A stretch of 33,798 nucleotides of DNA from Planctomycetota bacterium (GTDB lineage Bacteria > Planctomycetota > Brocadiia > SM23-32 > JAKLEA01), in assembly GCA_022711755.1 (NCBI GenBank), contig JAKLEA010000036.1, forward strand, positions 1 to 33,798, in the 5' to 3' direction. The position numbers and the translations under genes were made by a program. How positions within the stretch are numbered: position 1 is the first letter of the stretch; each line of letters begins with the position of its first letter. The notes beneath the pieces are model-generated. The model ran no database searches and was not told the origin of the DNA. It saw nothing but the letters and a program-made list of their open reading frames with translations. This document shows, one piece after another, positions 22,602-29,879 of this stretch.

Positions 22602-22825
22602 TAGAGGCCAAGAAGTGAACTACCGCCGAGCAAACTCGGCGACTTCTGGCAGCCGAACAAATTCGGCTGATCGCCTGCAACGTCATGGCGCCGAATCCTC
22701 TCGGAGGCAAAACCCCCATCGGATTCGACAGCAGGCGATGATTAGGGGACTGACCGTCCCCTAAAAACCCCTGCTTGAAAGGATGCCATTCCGCCCCCAA
22801 GACGAGCTTGGGGGCGGAATGGCAT
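22602..22825 (+). ncRNA. Candidate structured RNA, unknown class
   Basis: About 220 nt filled with consecutive stems. P1: cgccgag-CAAA-ctcggcg (22624-22641). P2: cagccgaa-CAAA-ttcggctg (22650-22669), with the same loop. P3: atcgcctgc (22670-22678) with gcaggcgat (22731-22739), enclosing P4, cgaatcc (22692-22698) with ggattcg (22721-22727). P5: ttaggggac-tgacc-gtcccctaa (22742-22764). P6: a perfect 19-bp stem (22783-22801 with 22807-22825) and a 5-nt loop, perhaps the terminator though no U-tract follows. A sigma54-type promoter is placed for a start at about 22602 and tRNA-Asn follows. I do not recognise a known RNA family. It could also be the end structure of a mobile element or a 5' leader that lost its gene. 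Confidence 0.5.
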
Positions 22826-22907
22826 GAGTTGGTGACAGAAGAAACGTATTGGATTTTATATGTGCGTTAATGCGTTTCGCTCGTGATCGGCCAACCGAAA
22901 AATAATT

Positions 22908-22935
22908 TTGAATCCACTCGAGGTCATGCTATATT
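22908..22935 (+). promoter_or_regulatory. Predicted sigma70-type promoter of tRNA-Asn
   Basis: TTGAAT and TATATT with a 16-nt spacer, in an AT-rich stretch, giving a start about 10 nt before the tRNA. Confidence 0.65.
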
Positions 22936-22951
22936 AATTTCATTCATTTGC

Positions 22952-23026
22952 TCCTCAGTAGCTCAATGGTAGAGCAACCGGCTGTTAACCGGTGGGCTGT
23001 AGGTTCGAGTCCTACCTGAGGAGCCA
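22952..23026 (+). tRNA. tRNA-Asn (anticodon GTT)
   Basis: A 75-nt cloverleaf with encoded CCA. The acceptor tcctcag / ctgagga is perfectly paired. D arm gctc/gagc, anticodon stem accgg/ccggt with loop CTGTTAA (GTT), T arm gtagg-TTCGAGT-cctac, discriminator G. Confidence 0.96.
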
Positions 23027-23658
23027 ACCTTTGAAAAGCGGAAGCGGGATACCCACGGGTTAGCGGAAAGCAACCGGGCGGCGACTGGCGCAAGATTGTT
23101 GCATTTCTCGCGCTTGTGGGATATAGGATGTATCTGGCGGGTCAGGCCCGAAGGGAACCGTTTGGCCTGTGGCTTGCGTTTTTGACGTAGTGGCGAAGTC
23201 TCTGAGGGGCGGCAGAGAGCCGCCACGTGGACATGAGAGTGGAACGGGGCGTACTCTCTGGTTCGAGGCCGGGAATTCGGGGCGCAAGCCCAATCATCAC
23301 GGTTCGCCTCGTACCCCAAGAAACCGCGCCAAAACTCTCGGATTCTCCGTTTTACACCCCTCTCGTGGTTATCGCTCGCGCGGCTCTCGGCCCACGAATC
23401 GGTTGCGGAATGATCTGGGGTCCGGTTGACCGGATCGCGCAAGGACGGTATTGTGTTGCTCGGCATCAAACACCGCTGTGAATCCACTTGCCGGCAGCAA
23501 CGGCTGGGCCATGTAAGGAGTTGGGCTGATTTCCCCCCTGGATCCCCGGGGCCTGTCAAACGAACACGCCAAACTGTGTTTGGGGTGTTAGGAGGATCGG
23601 CCTAAACACTATTAGGCAGTGACTGAATCTATTCACACCCGAAAGGAGATTTTTCGCA
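23027..23658. other. Intergenic region after tRNA-Asn, no gene seen
   Basis: About 630 bases with several short open frames on both strands, none recognisable or with a good ribosome site. Two small stems occur at the right end (gtgttagg / cctaaacac at 23585-23609; gcctaa / ttaggc at 23600-23617). This is the usual landing zone for elements integrating at tRNA genes, but no repeat of the tRNA 3' end was noticed. Confidence 0.5.
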
Positions 23659-24405
23659 TTGGATATTCCACGGATCTTCAACATCACCGAGAGTGCTCAC
23701 CGCATACACAATCCGATCACACCAGAAAAGCTCGCCACTCTCGGCGCGGCGCTGCGACTGGAACCGGGGGCCCGAGTGCTCGACCTCGGCAGCGGTTCGG
23801 GAGAGATGCTATGCACCTGGGCACGCGATCACGGCGTCATCGGCACCGGCATCGACATGAGCCAGTTGTTCACCGAGAAAGCGAAACTCCGTGCTGTGGA
23901 ACTCGGTGTCGCCGATAAAGTCAAGTTCATCCATGGCGATGCTGCCGGCTATGTCTCTGAGGAGAAGGCCAGTGTGGTAGCCTGTGTCGGGGCCACTTGG
24001 ATCGCCGGGGGAGTCGTCGGCACTATCGAGCTGCTGGCGCGGAGCCTGCGCACCGGAGGGATCATCCTCATCGGCGAGCCCTACTGGCGGCAGTTGCCGC
24101 CGACGGAAGATGTTGCCAAGGGGTGTCTTGCCAACTCAGTCTCCGACTTCCTCATGCTCCCAGAACTTCTCGCGTCTTTCGGCCACCTTGGCTACGACGT
24201 CGTTGAAATGGTTCTGGCTGACCAAGACGGCTGGGACAGATACGAGGCAGCCAAATGGCTCACCATGCGCAGATGGCTTGAAGCCAATCCCGACGACGAG
24301 TTGGCGAATGATGTTCGAGCCAAACTGACCTCGGAACCCGAGCGCTACGCCGCCTACACGCGTGAATACCTGGGCTGGGGTGTGTTCGCGCTGATGCCGC
24401 GGTGA
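23659..24405 (+). CDS. Class I SAM-dependent methyltransferase (YjhP-like)
   Basis: A 248-aa protein. Motif I is VLDLGSGSGEMLC, motif II GTGIDMSQ, and motif III-like VKFIHGDAAGY; later strands are VACVGATWIAGG and GGIILIGEPYW. The C-terminal part (DGWDRYEAAKWLTMRRWLE, then EYLGWGVFALMPR) matches a UbiE-like methyltransferase subgroup that includes E. coli YjhP. The start is TTG 23659 with aaggag 10 nt upstream; no nearer ATG fits. Substrate unknown, presumably a small molecule. It stands in a tRNA-adjacent cluster of unrelated single genes, so horizontal acquisition is plausible. Confidence 0.87.
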   Translation: MDIPRIFNITESAHRIHNPITPEKLATLGAALRLEPGARVLDLGSGSGEMLCTWARDHGVIGTGIDMSQLFTEKAKLRAVELGVADKVKFIHGDAAGYVSEEKASVVACVGATWIAGGVVGTIELLARSLRTGGIILIGEPYWRQLPPTEDVAKGCLANSVSDFLMLPELLASFGHLGYDVVEMVLADQDGWDRYEAAKWLTMRRWLEANPDDELANDVRAKLTSEPERYAAYTREYLGWGVFALMPR

Positions 24406-24588
24406 AGCGCGATGGCGAATAGTTTGTGCACTGAACTGCCGCCTTGGCCTAACCATCGCTTCACGGTTCCCCGTCGGCTTCGCCCTGGCGGCCAGCATCC
24501 AGGGGGCGGTGCTGCCGGGCACGGATGAGAAGGCCGCGCCAAGAACTCAACGCGTGAGATTGTCGGACATTCAGAGGGGAAGAAGGCG

Positions 24589-24792
24589 ATGACGAATCCC
24601 CAGCCCAAGCCGGTGAGAGCCGAAACGCAACCCGAAAGGAATGAGAAGCGAGGGTTGGAGTGCCCGAGTTGTGGTTGCTGGCACTTCCTAGTGGTATACA
24701 CTCGCCCGGCTTCGGGACAGAGAATCATGCGCCGTCGTGAGTGCAGGCACTGCGGAAGAAGAATCACGACCTTCGAGAAGAGCCTTGGCTAG
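24589..24792 (+). CDS. NrdR-like zinc-ribbon protein, short form
   Basis: A 67-aa protein. Residues 24-59 (ECPSCGCWHF ... RRRECRHCGRRITTFEKS) match the N-terminal zinc ribbon of NrdR, the ribonucleotide reductase repressor: CPxC ... RRRxCxxCxxRxTTFE. The ATP-cone domain that makes up the rest of NrdR (about 100 residues) is absent. Zinc ligands would be C25, C28, C52 and C55. ATG 24589 follows a gaagg box. It may be a small DNA-binding protein or phage-type derivative; without the ATP-cone it cannot sense dATP/ATP as NrdR does. Confidence 0.7.
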   Translation: MTNPQPKPVRAETQPERNEKRGLECPSCGCWHFLVVYTRPASGQRIMRRRECRHCGRRITTFEKSLG

Positions 24793-24816
24793 AGTCTGAT
24801 GCGCATGTCGCCACGA

Positions 24817-25866
24817 TCACGTCCCTCGCACGACCTCCCACCGCGCTCCTCGGCCCCTCCCGCTGAGTTTCAGGATGCCTTCATCCTTCATGGCTCCAAG
24901 CACCTTCTTGACCAACTGGACGCTTGCCGCCGGGAATTGCGCGTTGATCTCGGCCAGAGTGAACGGGCCCAACTGCCCCAGCACAGTCTGTCTTATCAGT
25001 TCGCTCTTGGTGGGACGAGCGCCTGTTGAAGCAACCTGGTCCTCAAACTCACGATATGCGCGGTGGACCACGGTCAGGAAGTAGTTCCACCAGGGGACTA
25101 TCTCGTTCTCCCCCGTGTGCCAGCCCCGTGAGCACTCCGAAAGAACCCGGTAGTAGTCTTCTTTACCTTCCTCGATCAATCGTTCCAGGCTGACGTAACG
25201 CCCCACTTCGAATCCGTTCTGGACCAGTAGGAGAGCGGTAAGCAGACGCGAGACCCGTCCATTGCCGTCCCGGAACGGGTGGATACAGAGGAAGTCGAAC
25301 ACGAAGGTTGACACCGTAAGCAGCGTCGGGACAGACGGGGTTTGCGAGATCTGACGGTAGTTCCTGCAAAGATCGCGCACGCCGTGGGGCGTCTCTGCCG
25401 CGCCAAGGGGCTTGAATCTCACAACCTTGTTGCCATCGGGCAGTATCTCGACGATCTCATTATCCCGGCTCTTCCACTGCCCGGCATCGCCGATCATGCC
25501 CCCCTGGGCCATCGAGTGAAGCCTCAGTATTAATTCCGAATCAACCGTTACGGGAACCTTCCGACTCAGTATCCAGTTCAGTGCCCGGCGATACCCCACG
25601 ATTTCCTCTTCGCAGCGGTCCTTGGGTCTGGCCTTGCCCACGACGAGGGGGCGCAGACGGTCGGAGTCCACTGTGACGCCCTCGATCCGGTTCGACGACT
25701 CTGTGCTTCGGATAATGGCCAGCTCCCTGAGTGTTGAAAGCAACTCCGGCTTCTGTCGTGTCCACAGATCCTGCTTGCCGCGGCACTCCATGCACGACGC
25801 CAACAGCCAACTTGTGCTCAGGGGGAGCTCGGCATTCAGAAACGCTTCGGGTCGAAGTGAGAACAT
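24817..25866 (-). CDS. Fic family protein (AMP-transferase-like) with inhibitory helix and winged helix
   Basis: A 349-aa protein. The Fic core HPFRDGNGRVSR starts at H196, with the complete HxFx(D/E)GNGR active site for transfer of AMP or another nucleotide to a protein hydroxyl. An N-terminal SSNRIEG (57-63) matches the autoinhibitory (S/T)xxxE(G/N) helix, so this is a class II, self-inhibited Fic protein. The C-terminal 70 residues (RPTKSELIRQTVLGQLGPFT, then VKKVLGAMKDEGILKLSGRG) form a winged-helix-like DNA-binding domain, typical of stand-alone Fic regulators. ATG 25866 has ggag 7 nt upstream. It converges with the zinc-ribbon gene. No separate antitoxin gene is adjacent, which fits the built-in inhibitory helix. 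Confidence 0.9.
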   Translation of the reverse strand: MFSLRPEAFLNAELPLSTSWLLASCMECRGKQDLWTRQKPELLSTLRELAIIRSTESSNRIEGVTVDSDRLRPLVVGKARPKDRCEEEIVGYRRALNWILSRKVPVTVDSELILRLHSMAQGGMIGDAGQWKSRDNEIVEILPDGNKVVRFKPLGAAETPHGVRDLCRNYRQISQTPSVPTLLTVSTFVFDFLCIHPFRDGNGRVSRLLTALLLVQNGFEVGRYVSLERLIEEGKEDYYRVLSECSRGWHTGENEIVPWWNYFLTVVHRAYREFEDQVASTGARPTKSELIRQTVLGQLGPFTLAEINAQFPAASVQLVKKVLGAMKDEGILKLSGRGRGARWEVVRGT

Positions 25867-25887
25867 GTGTCTTCTCCTCTGCCTTGG

Positions 25888-25922
25888 TAGCCCAATAATA
25901 GCCTATTCTGGCCGCGGTAGCC
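25888..25922. promoter_or_regulatory. Triple TAGCC motif upstream of fic
   Basis: TAGCC occurs at 25888, 25899 and 25918, the middle copy within the palindrome AATAG-C-CTATT, 22-56 bp upstream of the fic start. This is a candidate operator for autoregulation by the Fic winged helix; speculative. Confidence 0.3.
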
Positions 25923-26040
25923 AATTCCTTTTTCCTCAGAAGATGGATTCTGGCGGCGATGGAGCGGGATGCCTGTTGAGTGTGACCCATGCCGGCCTCT
26001 GGGGGCCGTTTCCGTACCGCGCATATCCGTTCGACCATTC

Positions 26041-26340
26041 AGGATCCGCCAGACGGTATCGAAAGCGTAGAGCGACTGGCGCAGGTCGTCCCTGTTGACG
26101 CCGGAGTCCTTCATCTTCTCGCGTTGCCTCTCGACCGTCAGCAAGCACGAATTTTGCTTGTCGGTGGCCTCCCGTATGCCCTCCAGTCTGAAGGTCACCT
26201 CGTCGGGATGGATGTGCCCGTCGTCAACAGGAGAACCCAATACGTCCAGCAATCGGCATGTGCAATTCCCTCTAACTTCTTCTTGCAGACGGCACATTCG
26301 GCTATGCTGTAGAAACGTTTCGAGAAGGTCAACAACAACG
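26041..26340 (-). pseudogene. Possible serine-recombinase C-terminal remnant
   Basis: On the minus strand about 100 codons are open and end with ERQREKMKDSGVNRDDLRQS, then LYAFDTVWRIL. This resembles the coiled-coil end of large serine recombinases (pattern: dl-x-x-AL-x-x-FD-x-VW-x-x-L). The following residues lose the expected ending, and the start is antisense to the next gene, so neither the catalytic domain nor a proper N-terminus exists. Motif memory only; could be chance. Confidence 0.3.
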
Positions 26341-26363
26341 TTTTGCATGCGAAGGAGGCCAGA

Positions 26364-27668
26364 ATGGGACAGCTCATGTACATGTTTGCGAGCACGGCCA
26401 CACGGCATGAGAAAGGCAAGACATGCCTTGATGGTATGCGGCTTCTGGCCGATACGCTCCACCCATTGGGCGTGCCCATTACCTGGATTATGAGCGCGGG
26501 TTCGGCCCGGATTGCGAAGGACACTCTCTGCAAATGGCATGAAGAACACGGTGACGCGGTAGCCGTGCAGGTCCCGACGCTTTCAGGCGATTTCGAAGAG
26601 AAAAAGGCCGCCATCGCGGGCGAGAGGGACGCGATTGCGGAAGCCCTGCCGTGGGCGGAGTTGACGGTGGCCGCCGGCCATCAGGACTTCGAGATACCCG
26701 CCCTGCTGGAAGACCTCGGATTCGACGGGCTTTGGGGATTCTGCTGGGAACAGATCGAGGTGGACCAGATTACGGATCGCGGGAGTCCGTGGGGTTGTTA
26801 CTTCATGCGGCGCGACCAGCGTCTTGCGCCTGCCGGGCAGAGGGGCGTCGTCGCCATGGAATGGACCGCGCGCGACCTGCTCAAGAGCTACCATTCAGGC
26901 AACCCGTGCCTCTATTCCACTGATCCTAACGATGTTGCGCGCGGCGGCCTGTGCTCCTGGGAGGAAATCGGATATTGGAAGGACATGGCGGATAACTACT
27001 TGCGCAATACCCGCTACAATGAACACGTGTTCCTGCTGCAGCATCAGGAAGCACATGAGATGGAGCGCTCAGACCTGTGCAAGTGCTATACACCGGAGGA
27101 CATACGTGAAGCTGCCGTCATGCTGGATGGGTTTGTGCGACACATCAAAGACCGAGCCGTGTTTCTGACCCTGCCGCAGGCGGCCCGTTTGTATAGAGAT
27201 ACATACGCACATGCGGCCAGTTCATATATGCTCTGGGAGGATTCACCAACTCCGCCATACAACCCTGATTACTCTTGGAGCACGCCGACCGGGCCGTGGC
27301 CCAGGACCTTCCTCTTTCACGACTGCCGTGCGCAGCTTATCTTCATTGAAGGCAAGGTCGAGCCGGTGTGCATCAGGAATTATGGTCGAGAGTGGCGTTC
27401 CGGGGAATACTTTGCAGAGCCAATGATTCCTCGAGCGCGGCTTGTGCACAACACCCGGTTTGGCTGGCGCCGGGAGATCGTGATTGACGTGGAGTCGCCC
27501 TCAGCCATGCCTTACGGGATGGCGCTGTGGGGCGACTACTCGCTGTACCAACTCGACGATTGCCCGGGCCTGCTGGAAGGCAAGATGATGTCCCGGGAAC
27601 TGCTATTCCTGCGCTACGACGTTGTCGAGGGCACAAATCGGTTCACAATCCATCTGCAAGGCAAATAG
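26364..27668 (+). CDS. Hypothetical protein, possibly polysaccharide-deacetylase-like barrel
   Basis: A 434-aa protein. ATG 26364 is preceded 5 nt upstream by a strong aaggagg; the frame opens earlier at TTG 26343. Residues 1-150 look like a deformed (beta/alpha) barrel of the NodB/GH57 type: MYMFASTATRHEKGKTCLDG, LGVPITWIMSAG, TVAAGHQDFEIPALLEDLGF, DGLWGFCWEQ. Later, HVFLLQHQEAHEMERSD and VRHIKDRAVFLTLPQAAR fit a deacetylase-like search pattern (day-long motif order uncertain). The canonical NodB metal triad is not clearly identified. The C-terminal 120 residues are beta-rich. No signal peptide. Context: upstream of a secreted GH99-like and a GH172 enzyme, so a carbohydrate role is likely. 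Confidence is for the gene, not the function. Confidence 0.65.
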   Translation: MGQLMYMFASTATRHEKGKTCLDGMRLLADTLHPLGVPITWIMSAGSARIAKDTLCKWHEEHGDAVAVQVPTLSGDFEEKKAAIAGERDAIAEALPWAELTVAAGHQDFEIPALLEDLGFDGLWGFCWEQIEVDQITDRGSPWGCYFMRRDQRLAPAGQRGVVAMEWTARDLLKSYHSGNPCLYSTDPNDVARGGLCSWEEIGYWKDMADNYLRNTRYNEHVFLLQHQEAHEMERSDLCKCYTPEDIREAAVMLDGFVRHIKDRAVFLTLPQAARLYRDTYAHAASSYMLWEDSPTPPYNPDYSWSTPTGPWPRTFLFHDCRAQLIFIEGKVEPVCIRNYGREWRSGEYFAEPMIPRARLVHNTRFGWRREIVIDVESPSAMPYGMALWGDYSLYQLDDCPGLLEGKMMSRELLFLRYDVVEGTNRFTIHLQGK

Positions 27669-27680
27669 GCAGGGAATGCA

Positions 27681-27893
27681 ATGTTCCACCAGGTTTCGGT
27701 CCCCCATACTGAATATGGAGACATTATCGCCCGCGACATGACAAGATTGGACATCTTCTGGCTGAAGAACCTTTCGGACCTGGACAACCTGCCGGAGTCG
27801 GAGGAACTCACAGAGGAGATAATCACGAATTTGCAGGCTGCGCTTGATAGCTTCAAGGAGATTGTCAACGGACTGGGAAACGGGGAGGAGTGA
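27681..27893 (+). CDS. HsdM C-terminal fragment (type I restriction methylase tail)
   Basis: A 70-aa frame starting 12 nt after the previous stop codon. RDMTRLDIFWLKNLSDLDNL, then PESEELTEEIITNLQAALDS, resembles the C-terminal tail of type I restriction-modification M subunits (RDxxxLDIFWLKDxSLxDxDNLPxPxxxAxEIxxxLxxALxxF). The methylase core, HsdS and HsdR are absent. A weak aggga box precedes the ATG, so it could still be translated; it is more probably a relic of a lost or replaced restriction locus. Confidence 0.55.
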   Translation: MFHQVSVPHTEYGDIIARDMTRLDIFWLKNLSDLDNLPESEELTEEIITNLQAALDSFKEIVNGLGNGEE

Positions 27894-27957
27894 AGGGCTT
27901 GGGAGTGGCGCGGGTAGTCTGGAGATAAAACCTTTGTTCTTTGGAGGAGGGATTGAG

Positions 27958-29742
27958 TTGAAAGAGACCATGGTTCCCCTGTTTGCTGTCGTGCTTTGTG
28001 CTGTCGCGAGTCAGGTGTGCCTCGCCCAAGAAGGCCGACCTTTTGCAGAATGGGCTCCGAGCGATACATGGGCCGCTACGGATGCCCTCGGACGCGCTCT
28101 CCCAACGGCAAAGGAGGCAGGACCGCGCCGAGAAGGCAAGTATGTTGCTATCTTCTATTGGACCTGGCACGTGGACGGCAACGTTGCTATAGAGCCTGTG
28201 AACATCCAGATGACCACGCAGCGTTATCCGGAGGCCGTGAATGACTTCGAGCATCCGGTATGGGGCCGTGTGGGAACGCGACCCTACTGGGACGAACCTT
28301 TGTTCGGTTTCTACCGCGCCACGGACCCCTGGGTGTTAAGGAAGCATGCCGAGATGCTAGCAGACGCCGGTGTTGACGCTATTATCTTCGATGCCACCAA
28401 CGGTAGCCTTACCTGGAAGAATTCCTACGAAGTCCTCTTCCCCGTTCTAGAGAAGGCGCGAGCCGATGGCGTTCGCACACCGAAGTTTGCTTTCATGCTG
28501 CCCTTCGGCCCGTCAGGTGATTCGCTCGTCTCTGTCAAACAACTTTACAAGGACGTGTATGAGCCTGGACTGTTTAAAGATCTATGGTTCATGTGGAAGG
28601 GCAAACCACTCATCATGGCATATCCCGACAACGTGCCTGAACCGATCAAGTCCTTTTTTACCTTCCGGCCGGGACAACCTGTGTATCGCACAGGGCCGAC
28701 AAGGCCGGACCACTGGGGCTGGCTGGAAATCTACCCCCAGCACGGATTCTGCAAGACTGACGGCAAGTTTGAGCAGGTGACCGTGGGCGTGGCGCAGAAC
28801 GCTACCGATAAGCTCTGGCCCGCTGCGATGAACGACACAGAAGAAGTGTATGGCAGAGGGTACACCGTGAAGGCGGGCCCTAATCACTCTCCCGACGCCG
28901 TCGCCCAGGGTTTGAATTTTCAAGAGCAGTGGTCGCGCGCCTTCGAGTTGGACCCCGAGCTGATCTTCATCACCGGCTGGAACGAGTGGATTATGGGTCG
29001 CTACAAGGTCTGGCAGCAGACGAAGAATGCATTCCCTGACCAGTTCAACGACGAGTACAGCAGGGACACCGAACCCATGCGAGGCGGATTCGGAGATAAC
29101 TACTACTGCCAGTTGGTTGCTAATGTCAGACGATTTAAAGGCGTCTCAGCGCCTATCCCCGTTTCCGCGGAGACGACGATACGGGTGGACGGCAAGTTTG
29201 ACGAGTGGGCTGGCGTTCGGCCTGAGTACAAAGATCATATCAGCGACACGATGCCCAGGAACCATCCAGGCTGTGGGCAACAGCGAGTCTACACCAATGC
29301 ATCGGGGCGCAACGACGTGATCTTGTCCAAAGTCGCTAGCGATCCACAGAAGGTCTGCTTTTATGCCAAAACTGCCGCGGAACTGACAAAGCCCGAGGGA
29401 CCGCACTGGATGATGCTTCTGATTGACTGGGACAGGAACAAGGCCACGGGTTGGCAAGGCTATGAATTCGTCATCAACAGACAGGCGCCCGGAGAACAGG
29501 CAATTCTTGAGTGGAGCGCAAACGAATGGAAGTGGACCGAGTGTGGCCGGCTAGAGTGGGCTGCTTCCGGTAATGAGATCGAGCTTTCCGTCCCGCTCGA
29601 CTACCTCGGGAATGCCGACGCAAAGTTGAACTTCGAGTTCAAGTGGGTGGACAACATGGTCCATCCAGGCGACATAATGGACTTCTATCAGTATGGCGAC
29701 GCTGCCCCGGGGGGCCGGTTCAACTATGTCTTCGAGGAGTAG
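27958..29742 (+). CDS. Secreted GH99/GH71-like glycoside hydrolase with CBM9-like domain
   Basis: A 594-aa protein. TTG 27958 has aggagg 7 nt upstream and gives a signal peptide (VPLFAVVLCAVASQVCLAQ) with cleavage near residue 23. The catalytic region (about 60-395) shows VAIFYWTWHVDG, DAGVDAIIFDATNG, FAFMLPFG and FITGWNEWIMGRYK (E343 in WNEW). These recall endo-alpha-mannosidase-like GH99 and the related GH71/WbsX-like barrels. The C-terminal part (about 407-594, TIRVDGKFDEWAGV ... LLIDWDRNKATGW) is a CBM9-like carbohydrate-binding domain. It probably acts in the periplasm or outside the cell on an alpha-mannan-like glycan; the exact family and substrate are unproven. Confidence 0.78.
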   Translation: MKETMVPLFAVVLCAVASQVCLAQEGRPFAEWAPSDTWAATDALGRALPTAKEAGPRREGKYVAIFYWTWHVDGNVAIEPVNIQMTTQRYPEAVNDFEHPVWGRVGTRPYWDEPLFGFYRATDPWVLRKHAEMLADAGVDAIIFDATNGSLTWKNSYEVLFPVLEKARADGVRTPKFAFMLPFGPSGDSLVSVKQLYKDVYEPGLFKDLWFMWKGKPLIMAYPDNVPEPIKSFFTFRPGQPVYRTGPTRPDHWGWLEIYPQHGFCKTDGKFEQVTVGVAQNATDKLWPAAMNDTEEVYGRGYTVKAGPNHSPDAVAQGLNFQEQWSRAFELDPELIFITGWNEWIMGRYKVWQQTKNAFPDQFNDEYSRDTEPMRGGFGDNYYCQLVANVRRFKGVSAPIPVSAETTIRVDGKFDEWAGVRPEYKDHISDTMPRNHPGCGQQRVYTNASGRNDVILSKVASDPQKVCFYAKTAAELTKPEGPHWMMLLIDWDRNKATGWQGYEFVINRQAPGEQAILEWSANEWKWTECGRLEWAASGNEIELSVPLDYLGNADAKLNFEFKWVDNMVHPGDIMDFYQYGDAAPGGRFNYVFEE

Positions 29743-29879
29743 AAAGACGGGGCGCAGTCGCGTTCGCTCCGGAGAATTCGAAGTGCGTCCTTATCTTCCC
29801 GCGGTAGTATATCATGCCGGCGTTCCTGATCCCGGGTCCGGCTCATAAGGCAAACGATCTTTTGTAAAGGGGTACTGTT

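Noticed and set aside
22615..22764. Short basic protein (about 49 codons from GTG) within the structured RNA
   Set aside because: No ribosome site and low-complexity composition; the reading frame is explained by the hairpins.
23585..23617. attC-like stems before the methyltransferase gene
   Set aside because: Arms are short and mismatched, and no integrase or second site is present.
24402..24464. Integron attC-like sequence (GCCTAAC core with gtgaagcg...cgcttcac arms) after the methyltransferase gene
   Set aside because: The core lies inside the arms rather than at the outer edges, and no GTTRRRY partner is found at the right distance. It is better viewed as an inverted repeat around the stop codon.
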